Source: Diphasiastrum complanatum
Taxonomy: Eukaryota; Streptophyta; Lycopodiopsida; Lycopodiales; Lycopodiaceae
Assembly (NCBI GenBank): GCA_029204225.1
Contig: MU835189.1
Coordinates: forward strand, 1 to 41,152
Direction: 5' to 3'
DNA: 41,152 nucleotides
This document shows, piece by piece, positions 1 through 10,955 of the stretch. The notes under the pieces were generated by a model, which worked only from the letters and a program-made list of their open reading frames with translations, was not told the origin of the DNA and did no database searches. A program made the translations under genes and the position numbers. Position 1 is the stretch's first letter, and each line of letters starts with the position of its first letter.

Positions 1-408
1 TTTCGTGTGATATGCCAAAGTGAGCACACATCAGTTCTTTTCACCAATATTTTCAATTTTCATTATCAATCAAGTAGAATTGAATGAAAGTGAGTTTTGT
101 GAGGTCTTAGACTTTTCATTTCGCATAGATTATTGTGTTTGAGTTGAAAGTAAGTTCCTAGAAACTTTTTCAATTTTTTGAAACTCGTGGGAGAGATAGA
201 CTTCATACTTGCATGTGCTTCATTTTCTTAATAGAAGCTAGATCCAAATTCAAGATAGATTGATTTTTTCAGTTGTGAGCTGGATCTCACATTTTGTTGC
301 TAGATTTCATAGGTTGGATCAACATTATAAGTGTTAGATCCTAGGTTGAGATAGCAAGCAACATTTTCAACTCCATCTTTGTCATTACTAGAATTTCTCA
401 AAGTGAAT
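1..408 (+). mobile_element. 5' leader of copia element A (starts before window)
   Basis: Non-coding sequence directly upstream of a copia gag start at 409. The whole stretch occurs again in reverse complement at 13033-13437, which defines it as part of a repeat family. No LTR terminus or primer-binding site was found, so the LTR probably lies left of the window. Assigning it as leader rather than LTR is inference. Confidence 0.6.
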
Positions 409-903
409 ATGTCTTCATCTGGTTCACATTTCTTGGAGCATAGTGAGAGATTAACATCTTCCAATTATGCAATGTGAAAGATTAGAATGGAATCATTATT
501 GGTTCTACAAGATGTAATGGACATTGTAAGTGGAGCTTAAGAAGAACCTGCATCACCTAATGAAGCTGCAACATTAAATAAAAGAACCAAAATTGCTCTT
601 CATTTCATTAAAATGAATGTCACAAATGAAGTGTTAAGAGAGATCAGTACATGCACCACTGCCAAGGAGGCTTGGGACACTCTCAAAACAATCTATGAAA
701 TTAAGAATACTTCTAGATTACTTATGCTTAAAAATAAAATCTTTCTAAGTTATCAGAGAGTAGATGAGAGTACTTCATCTTATGTAATGAGAGTAAAGGA
801 TCTTCATCAAGAGTTAGCTAGTATTGGTGATGCTCTTAAAAACACTGAACTTATTCAAGTAGTCCTTAATGGACTTAGAGATAAGTATGACTTAGATCTT
901 TGA
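409..903 (+). pseudogene. copia gag fragment (element A)
   Basis: N-terminal part of a Ty1/copia Gag, the capsid protein that packages element RNA. The start ATG at 409-411 follows a leader and is in frame with the long open stretch 613-900. That stretch has the UBN2-type gag pattern: 'TAKEAWDTLK' near its start and a 'LHQELASIGD...VLNGL' helix region near its end. Two in-frame stops break it: TGA at 475-477, where Trp is expected, and TAA at 538-540. It ends at 901-903, where element sequence stops and an unrelated foldback begins, so zinc knuckle, protease and pol are absent. The inverted copy at 12773-13032 carries the same two stops. Gag identity is secure; the subfamily is not named. Confidence 0.8.
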
Positions 904-905
904 GT

Positions 906-979
906 ACTTGGTCAACCAGATATCTCTTTGAAGCGCAGGTGCTCAACTGCGCTTGACAGAGATATCGGGTTGACCAAGT
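906..979. repeat. imperfect foldback (36-bp arms)
   Basis: Positions 906-941 are complementary to 944-979 with four mismatches in 36 and a 2-base loop. The left arm begins acttggtcaacc and the right arm ends ggttgaccaagt. It starts within a few bases of the end of gag homology, so it marks or caused the breakpoint. Confidence 0.85.
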
Positions 980-1155
980 GTTCACTAAGCAAAACTTTGA
1001 TTGGCTATAACTTCTTCACCGTAGTTCGGAACTGGGTCATGTTGGATGCTCAACTGCGCTTGACAGAGATATCGGGTTGACCAAGTGTTCACTAAGCAAA
1101 ACTTTGATTGGCTATAACTTCTTCACCGTAGTTCGGAACTGGGTCATGTTGGATG
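940..1155. repeat. 107-bp tandem duplication
   Basis: Unit 940-1046 is repeated at 1047-1153 with essentially no differences visible. Each unit includes the right arm of the foldback, so the left arm at 906-941 could pair with either copy. Near identity indicates a recent duplication compared with the decayed elements around it. Confidence 0.92.
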
Positions 1156-1473
1156 TCATTGAAAAGCTCTCGTCGAGGGCTTTCTAATGGCACTGAAATC
1201 GTCTCAATACGATCTGCCATTCAAAATTTACACTATTTTTTTGGCTGAGTTGCATACTATACTACAAATAAAATGGCTTATTTATGGGCTACCCGCAATG
1301 CAAAATTACAGTTCTTTTGAAGAAGAAAAAATCAATTTGAAGGAGCTACTTTACGTAGATTTCAAATTTGAGTGCTTTTATTGGACCATGTGGAAGAAAC
1401 TTTTGAGGAAAAAAATAAAAAGTATCTTTTTGAAGGCCCCTTTTGTGCTCCAATTTTCTCTAATGTAAGTGCG
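1156..1473. other. unassigned sequence
   Basis: No recognisable coding or element structure. It runs on from the 107-bp units up to the edge of the LTR at 1474. The open frame at 1187-1468 resembles nothing I know and is probably chance. Confidence 0.4.
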
Positions 1474-2122
1474 TGATCCTACTAACAGAAACGAGACAAT
1501 AGCTATCGCTCTGAATATTTACTCTCTCTCTATAATCACTAACTTTGAGGAGTTAGCTATTGAAAGACGAATTTTTTGGTCATAGATCTCTATATATGTC
1601 ATGTATCGTCTGACGAATTAACTTTTGAATCTCTCTCTCCCTTCAATTGCTCATTTACATATATAACAACTAGAAGATCTTGCATTATTCTATCTTTGCA
1701 TTTACAAGATCGCTTAACAACTGATTAACTGACTAATTAGAACAGTTATTATTGGAGCGTGAAGACATAGACAGTCTATACTTGGAATCCTGTGTATTTT
1801 TGTAGAATGTCATCTTTTTCCCATTTTATGCGAAACAATATTGCATTTCTAGAGGTGCCTGAAATGGCCTAAAAATTGAGTTAACACAAGTGTCACAAAA
1901 CACTTAAATGCACAAAAAGGACTAAAGGTGACAAAGGCGACAATGTCGAGTTTTTCACCTGTGAAACTTCTTGAGTAAAATTGCAAACTGTAACGACAAT
2001 CAGTGCAAGAATGCATATTGTTGGAAAAACAGTTTATTTTCTGCAGACTACTTGAGAGAGTGATTTACATGAAAAGGAAGGAGGGGAGTTAGGATGAGTA
2101 GGAGTAAGATTAAACTCTAACA
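1474..2122 (-). mobile_element. 3' LTR of copia element B
   Basis: About 649 bp. On the minus strand it begins TGTTAGAGTTTAATC at 2122 and ends ...AGGATCA at 1474, giving TG...CA ends. It aligns over most of its length with the plus-strand LTR at 16470-16992, which begins TGTTCGAGTTTAATG. A third partial copy is at 30266-30560. A TATA-like TATATATG lies at 1658-1665 on the minus strand, in a position fitting the LTR promoter. The right boundary is sharp; the left is set by the last TG dinucleotide shared with the 30.27-kb copy. Confidence 0.82.
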
Positions 2123-3590
2123 TTGTTGGCTGATGAGAATATGCCTACTGTGTCAAATTCGGAAAATCTGAATTTCGAGACAATAGTGTGTAGGATATCT
2201 GTCATCTTGTATTCTTGTGCTAACATGCATTTGGTATCTATCAACAAATTAAGATTATGCTAAAAAATAAAGTATCATGACATACAGAGTAATGATGATG
2301 AAAGAATTCGATACAAACTTGAAATAAATATTCGAATCTGTCGAGTTTGGGATTAAGATGATTTTCTGAAACCATGCTCTTGGAGAATGTTTCAGACCAT
2401 ACAGGGCTTTATGAATTTTGCACACTAGGTGCTCCTTACCCTTCAGCTCATATCCTTCAGGCTGTGATATGTAGATCTCCACTTCAACGGTGTCATTGAG
2501 GAATGCAGTTTGGACGTCCATTTGGTAAACTTCAAGGTCGGCTGCAACTGCATAGGAAAGAAATAAACAAATTGAAACATGCTTTACCACTAGGCTGAAT
2601 GTTTTTGAATAATCCAAATCTGGGATCTGGAAGAAGCCTTTGGCTACCAATATGGCCTTGTGGAGATGTATTCTCTTCCTCCATCAGAATGTATTGCTTT
2701 GATTGTTTTTTGGGTCTGATTTTCTATAGATGCCTTGAACTGTTTGAAGAACCTAAAAGTATCGGATTTATTCTTCAAAAAGTAAGTAGCAGTTCTCCTT
2801 AAAAAGTCATCAATAAAAGTTAGAAAATGAAATGCTCCCCTTGTGGAAGAAGTCTGCATTAAGCCACAAAGGTCACTATGTACAAGATCTAGCAAATCTC
2901 TAGAAGTGTGAACAGAATCTGAAGTGAATGGACTTCTACCATGTTTGCTGATAATACAGCTTTCACATGGAGACTCGGATTTGCCACAATAAGTAATTTG
3001 ATTCAGAAGTCGAGATAAGAGCTTGATTACTAGTAGAGTAATAGTGGCGATAACCACAACATCTATTAAATGCCAAAAAATTTTAAGACTTGTCAAGGAT
3101 AGTGCAGCCCTCTGTATCAAATTCTACTTTATGACCAGAATCCGTGATTTTGCTTATGGAAAGCAGATTCTTTGTAAGATTCAGAATATACAGGACATTG
3201 GACAACAACTTAACAACATCTCTCTAAAACTCGACCTTGATTGTCCCTTCACCTTCAATGGAATGTGTTGAGTGGTCTCCAAGCTGTACAACCCTAGAAT
3301 GAGTGAAAGTTTTGTAGTTTTGGAACCAATCTCGATGATGGGTCATGTGTTGAGTTGAGTTGTTAACATCTAGGTACTAGGAATCGATATCTTGAGAGTT
3401 TTTGACCTTGGTCATAAACGCACCTTCATCCTCCTCTTCATGCTGAATTGAGTTATTGGTTGAGGCAGCATTTGCTTGCTATTGGAACTACTTCTTCTTT
3501 TTATTGTTATACTTGAGTGTTCTGTAGTCCTTTATGAGATGACCAGTCCTCTTACAGTACTTGTGTTTGCTAAAGAATCTCTTTGACTGT
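2123..3590 (-). pseudogene. copia gag-pol remnant (element B)
   Basis: Reverse-strand Ty1/copia polyprotein remnant. Reading right to left: a decayed gag zinc knuckle (KYCKRTGHLIKDY, about 3530-3590), a protease segment whose expected DSGA motif reads DVNNS (about 3370), the 'LTKNLLSISKITD' block (about 3160), and the integrase N-terminus and core (LVHSDLCG, FIDDF, SDGGREY; 2660-3010). RT follows (VAKGFFQ, MDVQTAFL, YGLKHSPRAWF, LYV; 2255-2665). Integrase jumps to RT near 2663-2670, with the rest of integrase and the linker deleted. The YVDD active site has lost both aspartates (2279-2284). RT then runs straight into the LTR at 2122 with no RNase H and no polypurine tract. Gag upstream of the zinc knuckle is also missing. 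Closest relatives here are C and J. Confidence 0.88.
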
Positions 3591-4440
3591 TAGCGCTTCT
3601 TCATTGTGCAATGTGACTACAATACTATTTGGCAACGGGCTCAATTACAGATTCTATTATGTAGTATAGTGGTGGTGTGTCCCACTTTGGTAGAGATTAT
3701 GTTTGTCACATAATCTATTTGGAAAAGGGGTCCAATCCCGGGTTCTATTCTGTATTATAATAGTAAGTATTTAGTGATGTACCTCGCCTATCAATTGGCA
3801 CATCACAGACCTAATCTCATTCCTTTACTGACAATGGAATCTCAACTTGGATATAGGATCTATTAGAACTCGATTCCTACTTTCTACAAACTATTTCAGT
3901 TCTTTCTTTATTTTTACAGCCTATAGATTATTACTAAGCTGATCTATTCAAGAAACAGAGAATTAAACTAATTCTACTCCTACTGAAATCACAGAATCAA
4001 CAACACAACATCCAAACTTGAAACACAAATCCTACAAAAATGTCACTCAACATTTGTAAGAAACACTCCTTAGGGAGCCAAGAACAAGAAAGCATCTGAT
4101 TAGAATGGAATGGTGGATCAGCCTCCAATCCCAAACCAATCCTTAAGAGAGAAGAAACAACAACAAACACATTCATACATCAGTACCAAACTAAATGCAT
4201 GAAGATGGAGCATGGAAGGGAATGCAGTTTCAAGGATCTTCATTAAACATTTCAGCAACATTACAATACACAACACATGCTATGGAACTCATGGAGTAGG
4301 CCTCTATCTATACCCATGAACTGGTGAACCCAATTTTATCATATTTTGGATTCCACCTCTTACAATTGAGTGAACCCCAATCTATAAAGATTTGGGTTCC
4401 ACCTCTTGATAATAGGAGGCCTCTTTATTAAAAAACATAA
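3591..4440. other. unassigned, with short internal duplications
   Basis: No supported gene. A roughly 85-bp imperfect direct duplication is visible: ctatttgg...ggttctattctgtattataat at 3712-3765 against its partner at 3630-3672. A further 49-bp one, 'gtgaaccc...ttccacctctt', lies at 4324-4420. The tgtcccactttggtagag word at 3678 resembles the start of some plant gypsy LTRs, but no second LTR or primer site confirms this. Confidence 0.35.
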
Positions 4441-6420
4441 CTCAAGTTGAGATAGTCTAAATTTCTAGCTCTCACATGGCTATCCATCTTTTGGGGATTA
4501 CCATGGGGCTCACAAATGTACATTTTAGCCTAGCACTAATAATTCTCGTGCTCTCAGACTCGGCTCTCAACTTCATCTTTGGTAGAAGCCCTTTTTTGGG
4601 TGATGAGGCACTGCATAGACACGTTAGGGGAGTGTCATCAGCTAACATTATCTTCCATCTATAGTGTTGCAGGTCCCACTGCAATGCCTCAAATTTGATG
4701 CTTGGTTCTTGGAAAGGCATGGATCAGAATTTGCCTGCATAAAACCAAGAAATTATTGGTTGCATTCTCACGTGTCTCGGCAACAACTTCAAGATTTGCA
4801 ATGGCTTGTCAAGATAGCTCTGTGTAACTATGTGTCTCTCATTTGTCTTTCTCAACTTTCCTTTTGTCAAGAGACTTCTTGTAGCCTATCTCCCTTCCGA
4901 TGGCTTTGAATGTGATGAATCTCATTTTTATGCCCAACGGAATAGGTCCCAAATAAGGCCTAATCACTAGTTTTAAGTTTGTTTTATACTAGCTCTCGAT
5001 CATCTGAACATATCGTTCTCCGAAAATCCTTGGACTCTTTTCAATCATCAAATTGCCTTTGGATCTTTTCTTTGGATTTCTCGGACAATTTTTCTCGTAA
5101 GTCTTGCCAAATATTCATCAATTACTTGGCACTCTTTGTATTCTCCTTTCTGCTTTTGGGTGTTTCCTCAGTTCTTCTTCCAGTCAAAGTCCCGACCTCA
5201 TCGACACTCTTGTCTCGACAAGAAGAGGAGAACCTTCAATTGGTAGGTTGCACAAACCTTGAGTTATTGGTCTTCAAGGGGTTATGAAATTGGTGGTAGG
5301 AACAGATTGAGACGGATAGGTTGATGATGATAGGGAAACATGATGAGGGTTTTGGTGGAATGTGAAGGAATTGACAATGTTACAGTTGCAGCCTTAGACC
5401 TTTGCAGTGTCGAGCTTTGATCACCACTTACTTGGAGAGGAGCTCACTTTGTCCTGCAAGTCCATTGTGGTCTTCATATTTTTCTTTAATCCGTTATTTG
5501 TTGAGACTCAGCCAAGATTCTGCTTTTCGATCTTTCCTTTTGTATTGGCCTCTTCAGTTGGATCTCTTTGATTTTTTTTCTTTATTTTTTATTATCTTTT
5601 CTTGCAGCTTCATCTGCTTTCTTAAATATTCTTTTTGGCTAACCAACCAATGTAGGTGGTAGTTGGTCTCCGCAAGACACTGTAATGACTTTTTAACTAC
5701 CTCGGTAAGACTACCAAGGTCTGAAAAGAGATGAATAGTGAGATGGTGGAATAACAGAAAGATGTAAAGTAGGGTGGCATGATGGAAGTTGCGATAGATG
5801 GTGTGGATGATATAACAGCCTATGGAAGTAGATACAGATGTTGTGGCAAGAGAACTGGATGATGAGAATGGAGATGGTGTGGATGTAGGAGTGGTTGAAG
5901 GCGAAGACTGATTTTCCAATACTTGTACTTCCCCCTCCTTAAGGATCTTCATCTTCCTAATGCTCTTAACTTGCGGTTTATGGCTAGGGTGCTCCTCTTG
6001 ATTGAGCCCCTTTGGATTGCCCATATGTCTTCTTAATCTTTGTCTTCTTGACTGGGACCAACTACAAGTGTATCTTCTGCTTGTGTGGTTGTAGGCAGCT
6101 CCCTTTCTCCCTCCCCTAAAAATTTGTTGTCTATGGTGGTTGTTGGAATGCTACCATAGAAGCAATTGCTTGTCGGATGCGAGGGAATGATGTCAGTAGT
6201 TGCAATGTCCCAGTTGGTAATTGGGACGTGGATGTTCTAGCAACAGGGGATTGCACTTGTGGAGATTGTAGTTATTGAGCATTCATTAGCTGTAGCTGTT
6301 GAGAGAAAGTGGCACTTGATGTTCTGCTGGGCCTGGAGCATCTGGTCTGCAATCTGGCTTTCGCTTCATGAACATTGTCTCACTACTGCACATTTGGTGA
6401 TATAGGAACTTGCAGCTGCT
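4441..6420 (-). pseudogene. unrecognised degenerate coding region
   Basis: Several reverse-strand frames look protein-like but are broken by stops and shifts. The best are 5554-6024 (156 codons; Lys-rich start, Ser/Pro/Thr-rich middle SSPSTTPTSTPSP, and a Lys/Glu-rich end LRKQMKLQEKIIKNKEKK that could form a coiled coil) and 4472-4720. A third trace at about 4840-4940 reads IPLGIKMRFITFKAIGREIG. None matches a family I recognise. The region lies among LTR elements and, like the extra ORF of element E, ends in a charged helix. It may be an accessory ORF of a gypsy element, but this is inference only. No RT or integrase motif was seen. Confidence 0.35.
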
Positions 6421-7640
6421 AGCTCTAGATCTTTGATAGTATCCAAGCTATACTTTCAATAAATGAATGACTCATTTGGCTATTCTGTCGGTTGATGTCA
6501 TCGGTTGAGTCTTTGGGTAATTGCTTTGGCTAGAATCCCTTGGTTGAAAGATTTTGTTGAAGCTTGATCAAGAGATTGGGCTGAAGTCAATGTGATTGTA
6601 GCACTTTTTAAGAGCACTTGGTCGTGGTACTCAGGTAGAACATTTGGTGGAGCACTTGATTGGAACATTAAGTCGAAGCACGTTGGACCAAATTTTCACA
6701 ATTTTTTTGTACTTGACTCCAAGACCAATATCTCAATCATATACATGAATCAACTTTGGAATGACATGGATCTCTCAAAAACTTGGATATGCATTAATAT
6801 CCTAAATTCTCTACAAGGTAATCTGGAGATGGGTAAAAAAATTCATTCTTGAACTATTCTACAAGTATGACTTGCCATTTACAAAGAGCCAATAAATGCA
6901 GAGTACTTGTCAAACAAAAATTTCATGCATCAGAGAGTGGATGTCATATAGTGCCTATGGTGGAAAACTTCGGTTGAACCTCTCGGTCGAGGAGACTCAG
7001 TTTGAGTTCCTTAGTGAATATTTGGTTGAAGGGTTTGGTGGAGGAGAGTTGGTTTAGAACATTTGGATGGAAGCCTTGGCTAAAGAGTCTCAATTTTGAC
7101 ATTCAATTGGTTCTGGTAGTATACTAACCATCGGATGTAAGATAGAAAGATGGTCATCAGATGTATTTCAATCAATATGAAGTAGTCAAGCATCGGACAT
7201 AAAATTAGATGTGACGAGAGATTGATGAGTCAGATATAGAATATAGTGGCTCTTAGATGTGCTTGTCAGATATAACTTTAATTACAATCTAGAGGCTTGT
7301 CGAATCTTCTAATGATTTCAACCTCAGATGTACTTGGTCATGAATGGATATGTCTCAGACAGTTTTGTCTTTGATTGAATCTTATACCAGAATCAGATTA
7401 ACAATATGAGATTATGTATTGATTGTTTCTAAGATATGATTGAACTCATAAGACAAGATTTAGATGTCAAATCAATCACGAAAATCTGACCAATTGTGAG
7501 GAACTCAAATAGCTCATTAGATGGATTCTGAAGCTCATCGGATGCAAACAGATAGTCATCGGATGCAAAAAACTGTGGGATGCAAATGGAATGCAGGGCA
7601 AATGGTTGTCGGATGCAAATGGGCGGATGCAAAAGTAGGT
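6421..7640. repeat. diffuse short-word repeats (TTGGT / TCGGATG)
   Basis: No gene is supported. Words such as cttggtcg, aacatttggtgga and gagcacttg recur at irregular spacing in 6480-7100. From about 7130 they give way to catcggatg and tcagatg words, which become dense at 7520-7630 (tcggatgcaaa). This looks like an old, diverged tandem repeat or the repetitive part of a long LTR. Confidence 0.5.
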
Positions 7641-8635
7641 CAGAAAAAAATAAAGTAAAAAATAAATGTGGTAAAAAAAAATACATGGGGTCGAAAAATC
7701 AAATGGGTCTAAAAAATCATGTGGGTCAAAAAAAATGAATATGGTCAAAAAATAAGAGAGTCGAAAAATAAAAATGGTCGAAAAATCAGAGGGTCGAAAA
7801 ATCAAAACTGATGAAAAATGACAATGGCTCGAAAAATTAAAAGGGATCAAAAAAATTTTAAGGTATCAAAAAACTACAAGATATCAAAAAATTACAAGGT
7901 ATCGAAAAAATAAGAGATCAAAAAAATCAAGGGCTCATAAAAATAATGGATCAAAATAATAAGGGCTAAAAAAAATAATGTATCGAAAAAGCTAAGATCG
8001 AAAAATAACTCGATCGAAAAACACGAAATCTATAAAATATCGCAAAATTTGAAAATCAAAACCCAAAAAATTCAAAAATTCGAAACTCAAAAAATCCAAA
8101 ATTTAAAACTCAAAAAACTCGAAAATTCTAAAAACCCAAAAATGAAACCCAAAAATACCCGAAAATAAAAACTCCAAAATCTTGAAATTCCCGAAGGTGA
8201 AAAATGCTACAAAAAAAAAATACTACAAAAAATCTCGAAGGCAAAAATGCGACACAAATTTTGCGATGAAAACTATCATGAAAAAATTGTGAAAAAAATA
8301 ACAAGAATTCTGTGAAAAATGCGACAAAAAAGTCTACGAAACGTGCGACAAAATTTTTGCAAAAAATACGAGAAAAAGTCTACGAAACATGCAACAAAAT
8401 TTTGCGATAAAAAATTTGCGAAAATTTTGCGAAAAATGTGACAAAAATTTGCGACAAAAGTGCTAAAATAATTTTGCGACAGCAAGTGCTACAAAAAATT
8501 TGCGACAAAAAAATGTACAAAAGTTTTGCAAAAAATGCGACACAAAAGTGTTACAAAATTTTTTCGACAAAAAATGCTACCAAATTTTTGCAAAAAATGT
8601 GACACAAATTTTAGTTGAAAAATACGACAAAATAT
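7641..8635. repeat. A-rich cryptic tandem repeat block
   Basis: About 1 kb with A as more than half of plus-strand bases. Three motif zones follow each other: gtcgaaaaatc (7680-8000), aaaactcgaaaatt (8030-8200) and ttgcgacaaaaaat (8240-8620). Apparent reverse-strand Phe/Cys-rich ORFs here come from the repeat and are not genes. Confidence 0.75.
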
Positions 8636-8890
8636 CGGATGCAATATGGAAGGTAGTGGCGAATGCAATTGAAAAGACATTGGTGAATGCAATTGGAGAA
8701 GGGGTGTCAGATGCAAATGCAGTGGGAGTGTCAGGTGCAAATGAGAATGAGGGCGTCAGATGCAAATGCAGATGGAGTGTCAGATGCAAATGTAGAGGGT
8801 GCATCGGATGCAAATGTAGAGGGATCGTGGGATGCAAATGGGGATGAGGGCGTGGGATGCAAATGTAATGTAGAGCGTCAGATGCAAGTG
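8636..8890. repeat. GATGCAAATG tandem repeats
   Basis: Around ten imperfect units of about 20-30 bp, built on gtcagatgcaaatg plus a spacer such as tagaggg or cagtggga. The same core word occurs at 7555-7630, so the A-rich block is bracketed by related repeats. Confidence 0.8.
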
Positions 8891-8894
8891 TGAA

Positions 8895-9249
8895 AAATTC
8901 AACTAGTTTAGTTGAGTTATTTTGACAATTTTGAGACCAACTTGAAATTTCAACTTAAACAGAATTTCTTATGTCAATAAGGCCTAAAATAGTGATTGTA
9001 CTATTTACGGCAAGTAGAGATGTTGATAAGGTCGGATTTAGACATACTCTAACTGGCTAATATAGATACATTGCTTTTAGTCACTAAAAACTAGATTTTT
9101 GGTGAAGTATCTAGTTTTTAGGGCAACATGATTGTTTTGATTATTGGTCATCAATGATTTAGTTCATTTAACAACTAACTTCTGTTTTTTTATGCTAGAT
9201 TTCTTGGATCTTGGGTTGAGGTTAGGATAGAAAAGAAACCCACTACAAT
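8895..9249 (+). mobile_element. gypsy LTR 3' portion (element K)
   Basis: Inferred from the primer-binding site immediately downstream. The sequence ends cccactaca at about 9247, then a short spacer and the PBS, the usual arrangement at the 3' edge of an Athila/Tat-type 5' LTR. The left LTR limit could not be found, and the repeat block at 6.4-8.9 kb may be part of the same long LTR. Confidence 0.5.
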
Positions 9250-9251
9250 TC

Positions 9252-9268
9252 TGTGCCGTTGCCGAGGA
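9252..9268 (+). other. primer-binding site, Asp-tRNA-like (K)
   Basis: TGTGCCGTTGCCGAGGA resembles the TGGCGCCGTTGCCGGGGA primer site used by many plant gypsy elements, with the GCCGTTGCC core intact. It is placed three to five bases after a CA terminus. Confidence 0.65.
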
Positions 9269-10321
9269 GCTACGCCAATTTTTCAGTTTGCAGCATGTTT
9301 GTTGGATGGTTCGCTTGCATTAGACATCTTGTCGTGGTATGAATAGTGTTAAATCTGTATTTAGGATTAGTTTGGGAGTGATTTTGCCTGATTTGAGTGG
9401 ATTTGCCTGTTTGAAATCTTATCTGGTTATTGAATAGGAAAAGCTATTCAGATCACCAATCTTAAGATCCACCTGGATCTGAGATATAAAAAAACAACAA
9501 AAATTGATCAAATCTGTCAAATTTCGGTCAAAAAAAGACAAAAATCGTCATCAAAGCTGATAATTTTTTATTATCTATCAAAAAAAAAATATTCACCGAG
9601 TTGCAAGCGCCTTCAATTTTGATCATAGAATATTTAGTTTGAAGGACGAACAATAGTTCCCAGCAGATTTTTAAAAACATTAGAAAAACCATCAAAAAAT
9701 ACCAAAAAATCACCAAAACTCTAAAAATACAGAAAAAAAACCTTCATTCCATCATAGGTGTGATTCAGATCTATCAAGTCGACGAAGAATAATATAAAAA
9801 ATAGAAGGTATCTTAGAGAGTCAGTTGTCATATTGTCATATTTTTGTCAAAAAAGTTTTTTTCTTGCAAAAATACCAATATTACTCTTGATTCTTTACCA
9901 GAACCTTCACCAAATTACCAGATTAATTTATTATTTTTGAGTTTGATGAACATTCATCTTATCCAGATCATGAAAAATCTCTATTTTTACCCTCGCCAGA
10001 CTATAGAAACTGTGTTTTTATGTGTCTGGAACTTTCGCCAGTTCTACCCTAGCTTTATCTGAGTCTGATTCTCAGTCTGAAAGTTCGGCGAAGGTTATTT
10101 CCATAATATTTGTCAGAAAAATTTGATCAGAATATTTTTACCAAAAATAACATTGTTGATCCTTTGTCTAGTCAACCTTCATCTAAAAAACCTTCGCAAA
10201 TACTATTTTTGGGTTTTGATTTTTCAGATCAAGTCCCTATCAAATTTTGGATCAAATCTGGTTCACTTTTATTATGATTCTGACAACATCATACATCTAC
10301 GTTAAACATAGAAATAGAACG
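9269..10321 (+). other. leader and possible gag start of K
   Basis: Downstream of the primer site there is about 570 bp of A-rich non-coding DNA. From 9840 come Ser/Pro-rich plus-strand traces (SLPEPSP, SSQPSSKKPS) with several stops. They may be a decayed gag N-terminus but carry no diagnostic motif. The stretch ends where the LTR of H begins. Confidence 0.4.
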
Positions 10322-10800
10322 TGTTGTTTCTATATTACAATGAAAGCTTAAACAACATTGAATACGTTACAGCCAAAAATGGAGACATAACTTGGATTCT
10401 CAATATCATTCGCTCTCTTGGCGGAGCATCATAGAGAATGCATGAGGAAGATGTATTTATACACTGCATCCTTGTAATTAATCATAATAAATGTTTAACT
10501 ACCAACTATGTAAGTCATTGTACTCAATAAATATTTGAACTACAACGACGGTTGTACAATGCGTACTTAGTCAGACGAGATAGATGACTTGAAGTCATTG
10601 AGGAAGTCGAATAAGTCGGTTGACTCGATCGTCGAAGTGGATGGATCAGTTGATCATCGAAGTAGCTGAATAAGTCTATTGTCGAAGACGTTGGTTACCA
10701 ATTGCGACTTCGGCCTGATTAGTTGTCCTACTGGATACGTGTTAATTGCTTTAGTATAACTAACGATCAGTTTGTCAATAATCAGGAGAATAATCCAACA
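10322..10800 (-). mobile_element. 3' LTR of copia element H
   Basis: 479 bp. On the minus strand it starts TGTTGGATTATTC at 10800 and ends ...AAACAACA at 10322. It sits directly after an RNase H end and a short purine run (catgggag), the expected order at a 3' LTR. A TATAAATA box lies inside it. Confidence 0.8.
10454..10461 (-). promoter_or_regulatory. TATA box in H LTR
   Basis: TATAAATA on the minus strand, in the interior of the LTR, where plant copia LTRs start transcription. Confidence 0.5.
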
Positions 10801-10955
10801 CTCCCATGAATTCTTTGACCTTCAAACTTAGTTTTGCACAAAATTTCTTGTGTGCATCCAAGCTCAATGCTTTAGTAAAAATATCCGCTGTCATATCTTG
10901 TGTTCGACAATACTACAAGTCAACCTCTTTGTCAAGAACTTCGCTTTTGACATAG
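10801..10955 (-). pseudogene. copia RNase H C-terminus (element H)
   Basis: The last ~50 codons of a copia polyprotein on the minus strand: 'HYVKSEVLDKEVDL' then 'TQDMTADIFTKAL', the conserved end of copia RNase H (adi[lf]tkal block), finishing shortly before the LTR. One stop interrupts it. All upstream pol sequence is missing, because at 10956 the sequence becomes the LTR start of a different element. H is therefore a fragment truncated at its 5' side. Confidence 0.85.

Noticed and set aside
7429-7850. Reverse-strand Phe/Ser-rich ORFs, signal-peptide-like
   Set aside because: Produced by the A-rich repeat on the other strand; hydrophobicity is a by-product of poly-T codons.
8276-8847. Several overlapping ORFs on both strands
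   Set aside because: They arise from short tandem repeats without stops in some frames; composition is pure Phe/Cys/His/Lys repeat.
8636-8890. CRISPR-like array
   Set aside because: Units and spacers are both diverged repeats of one another, unit size varies, and the context is a plant genome.
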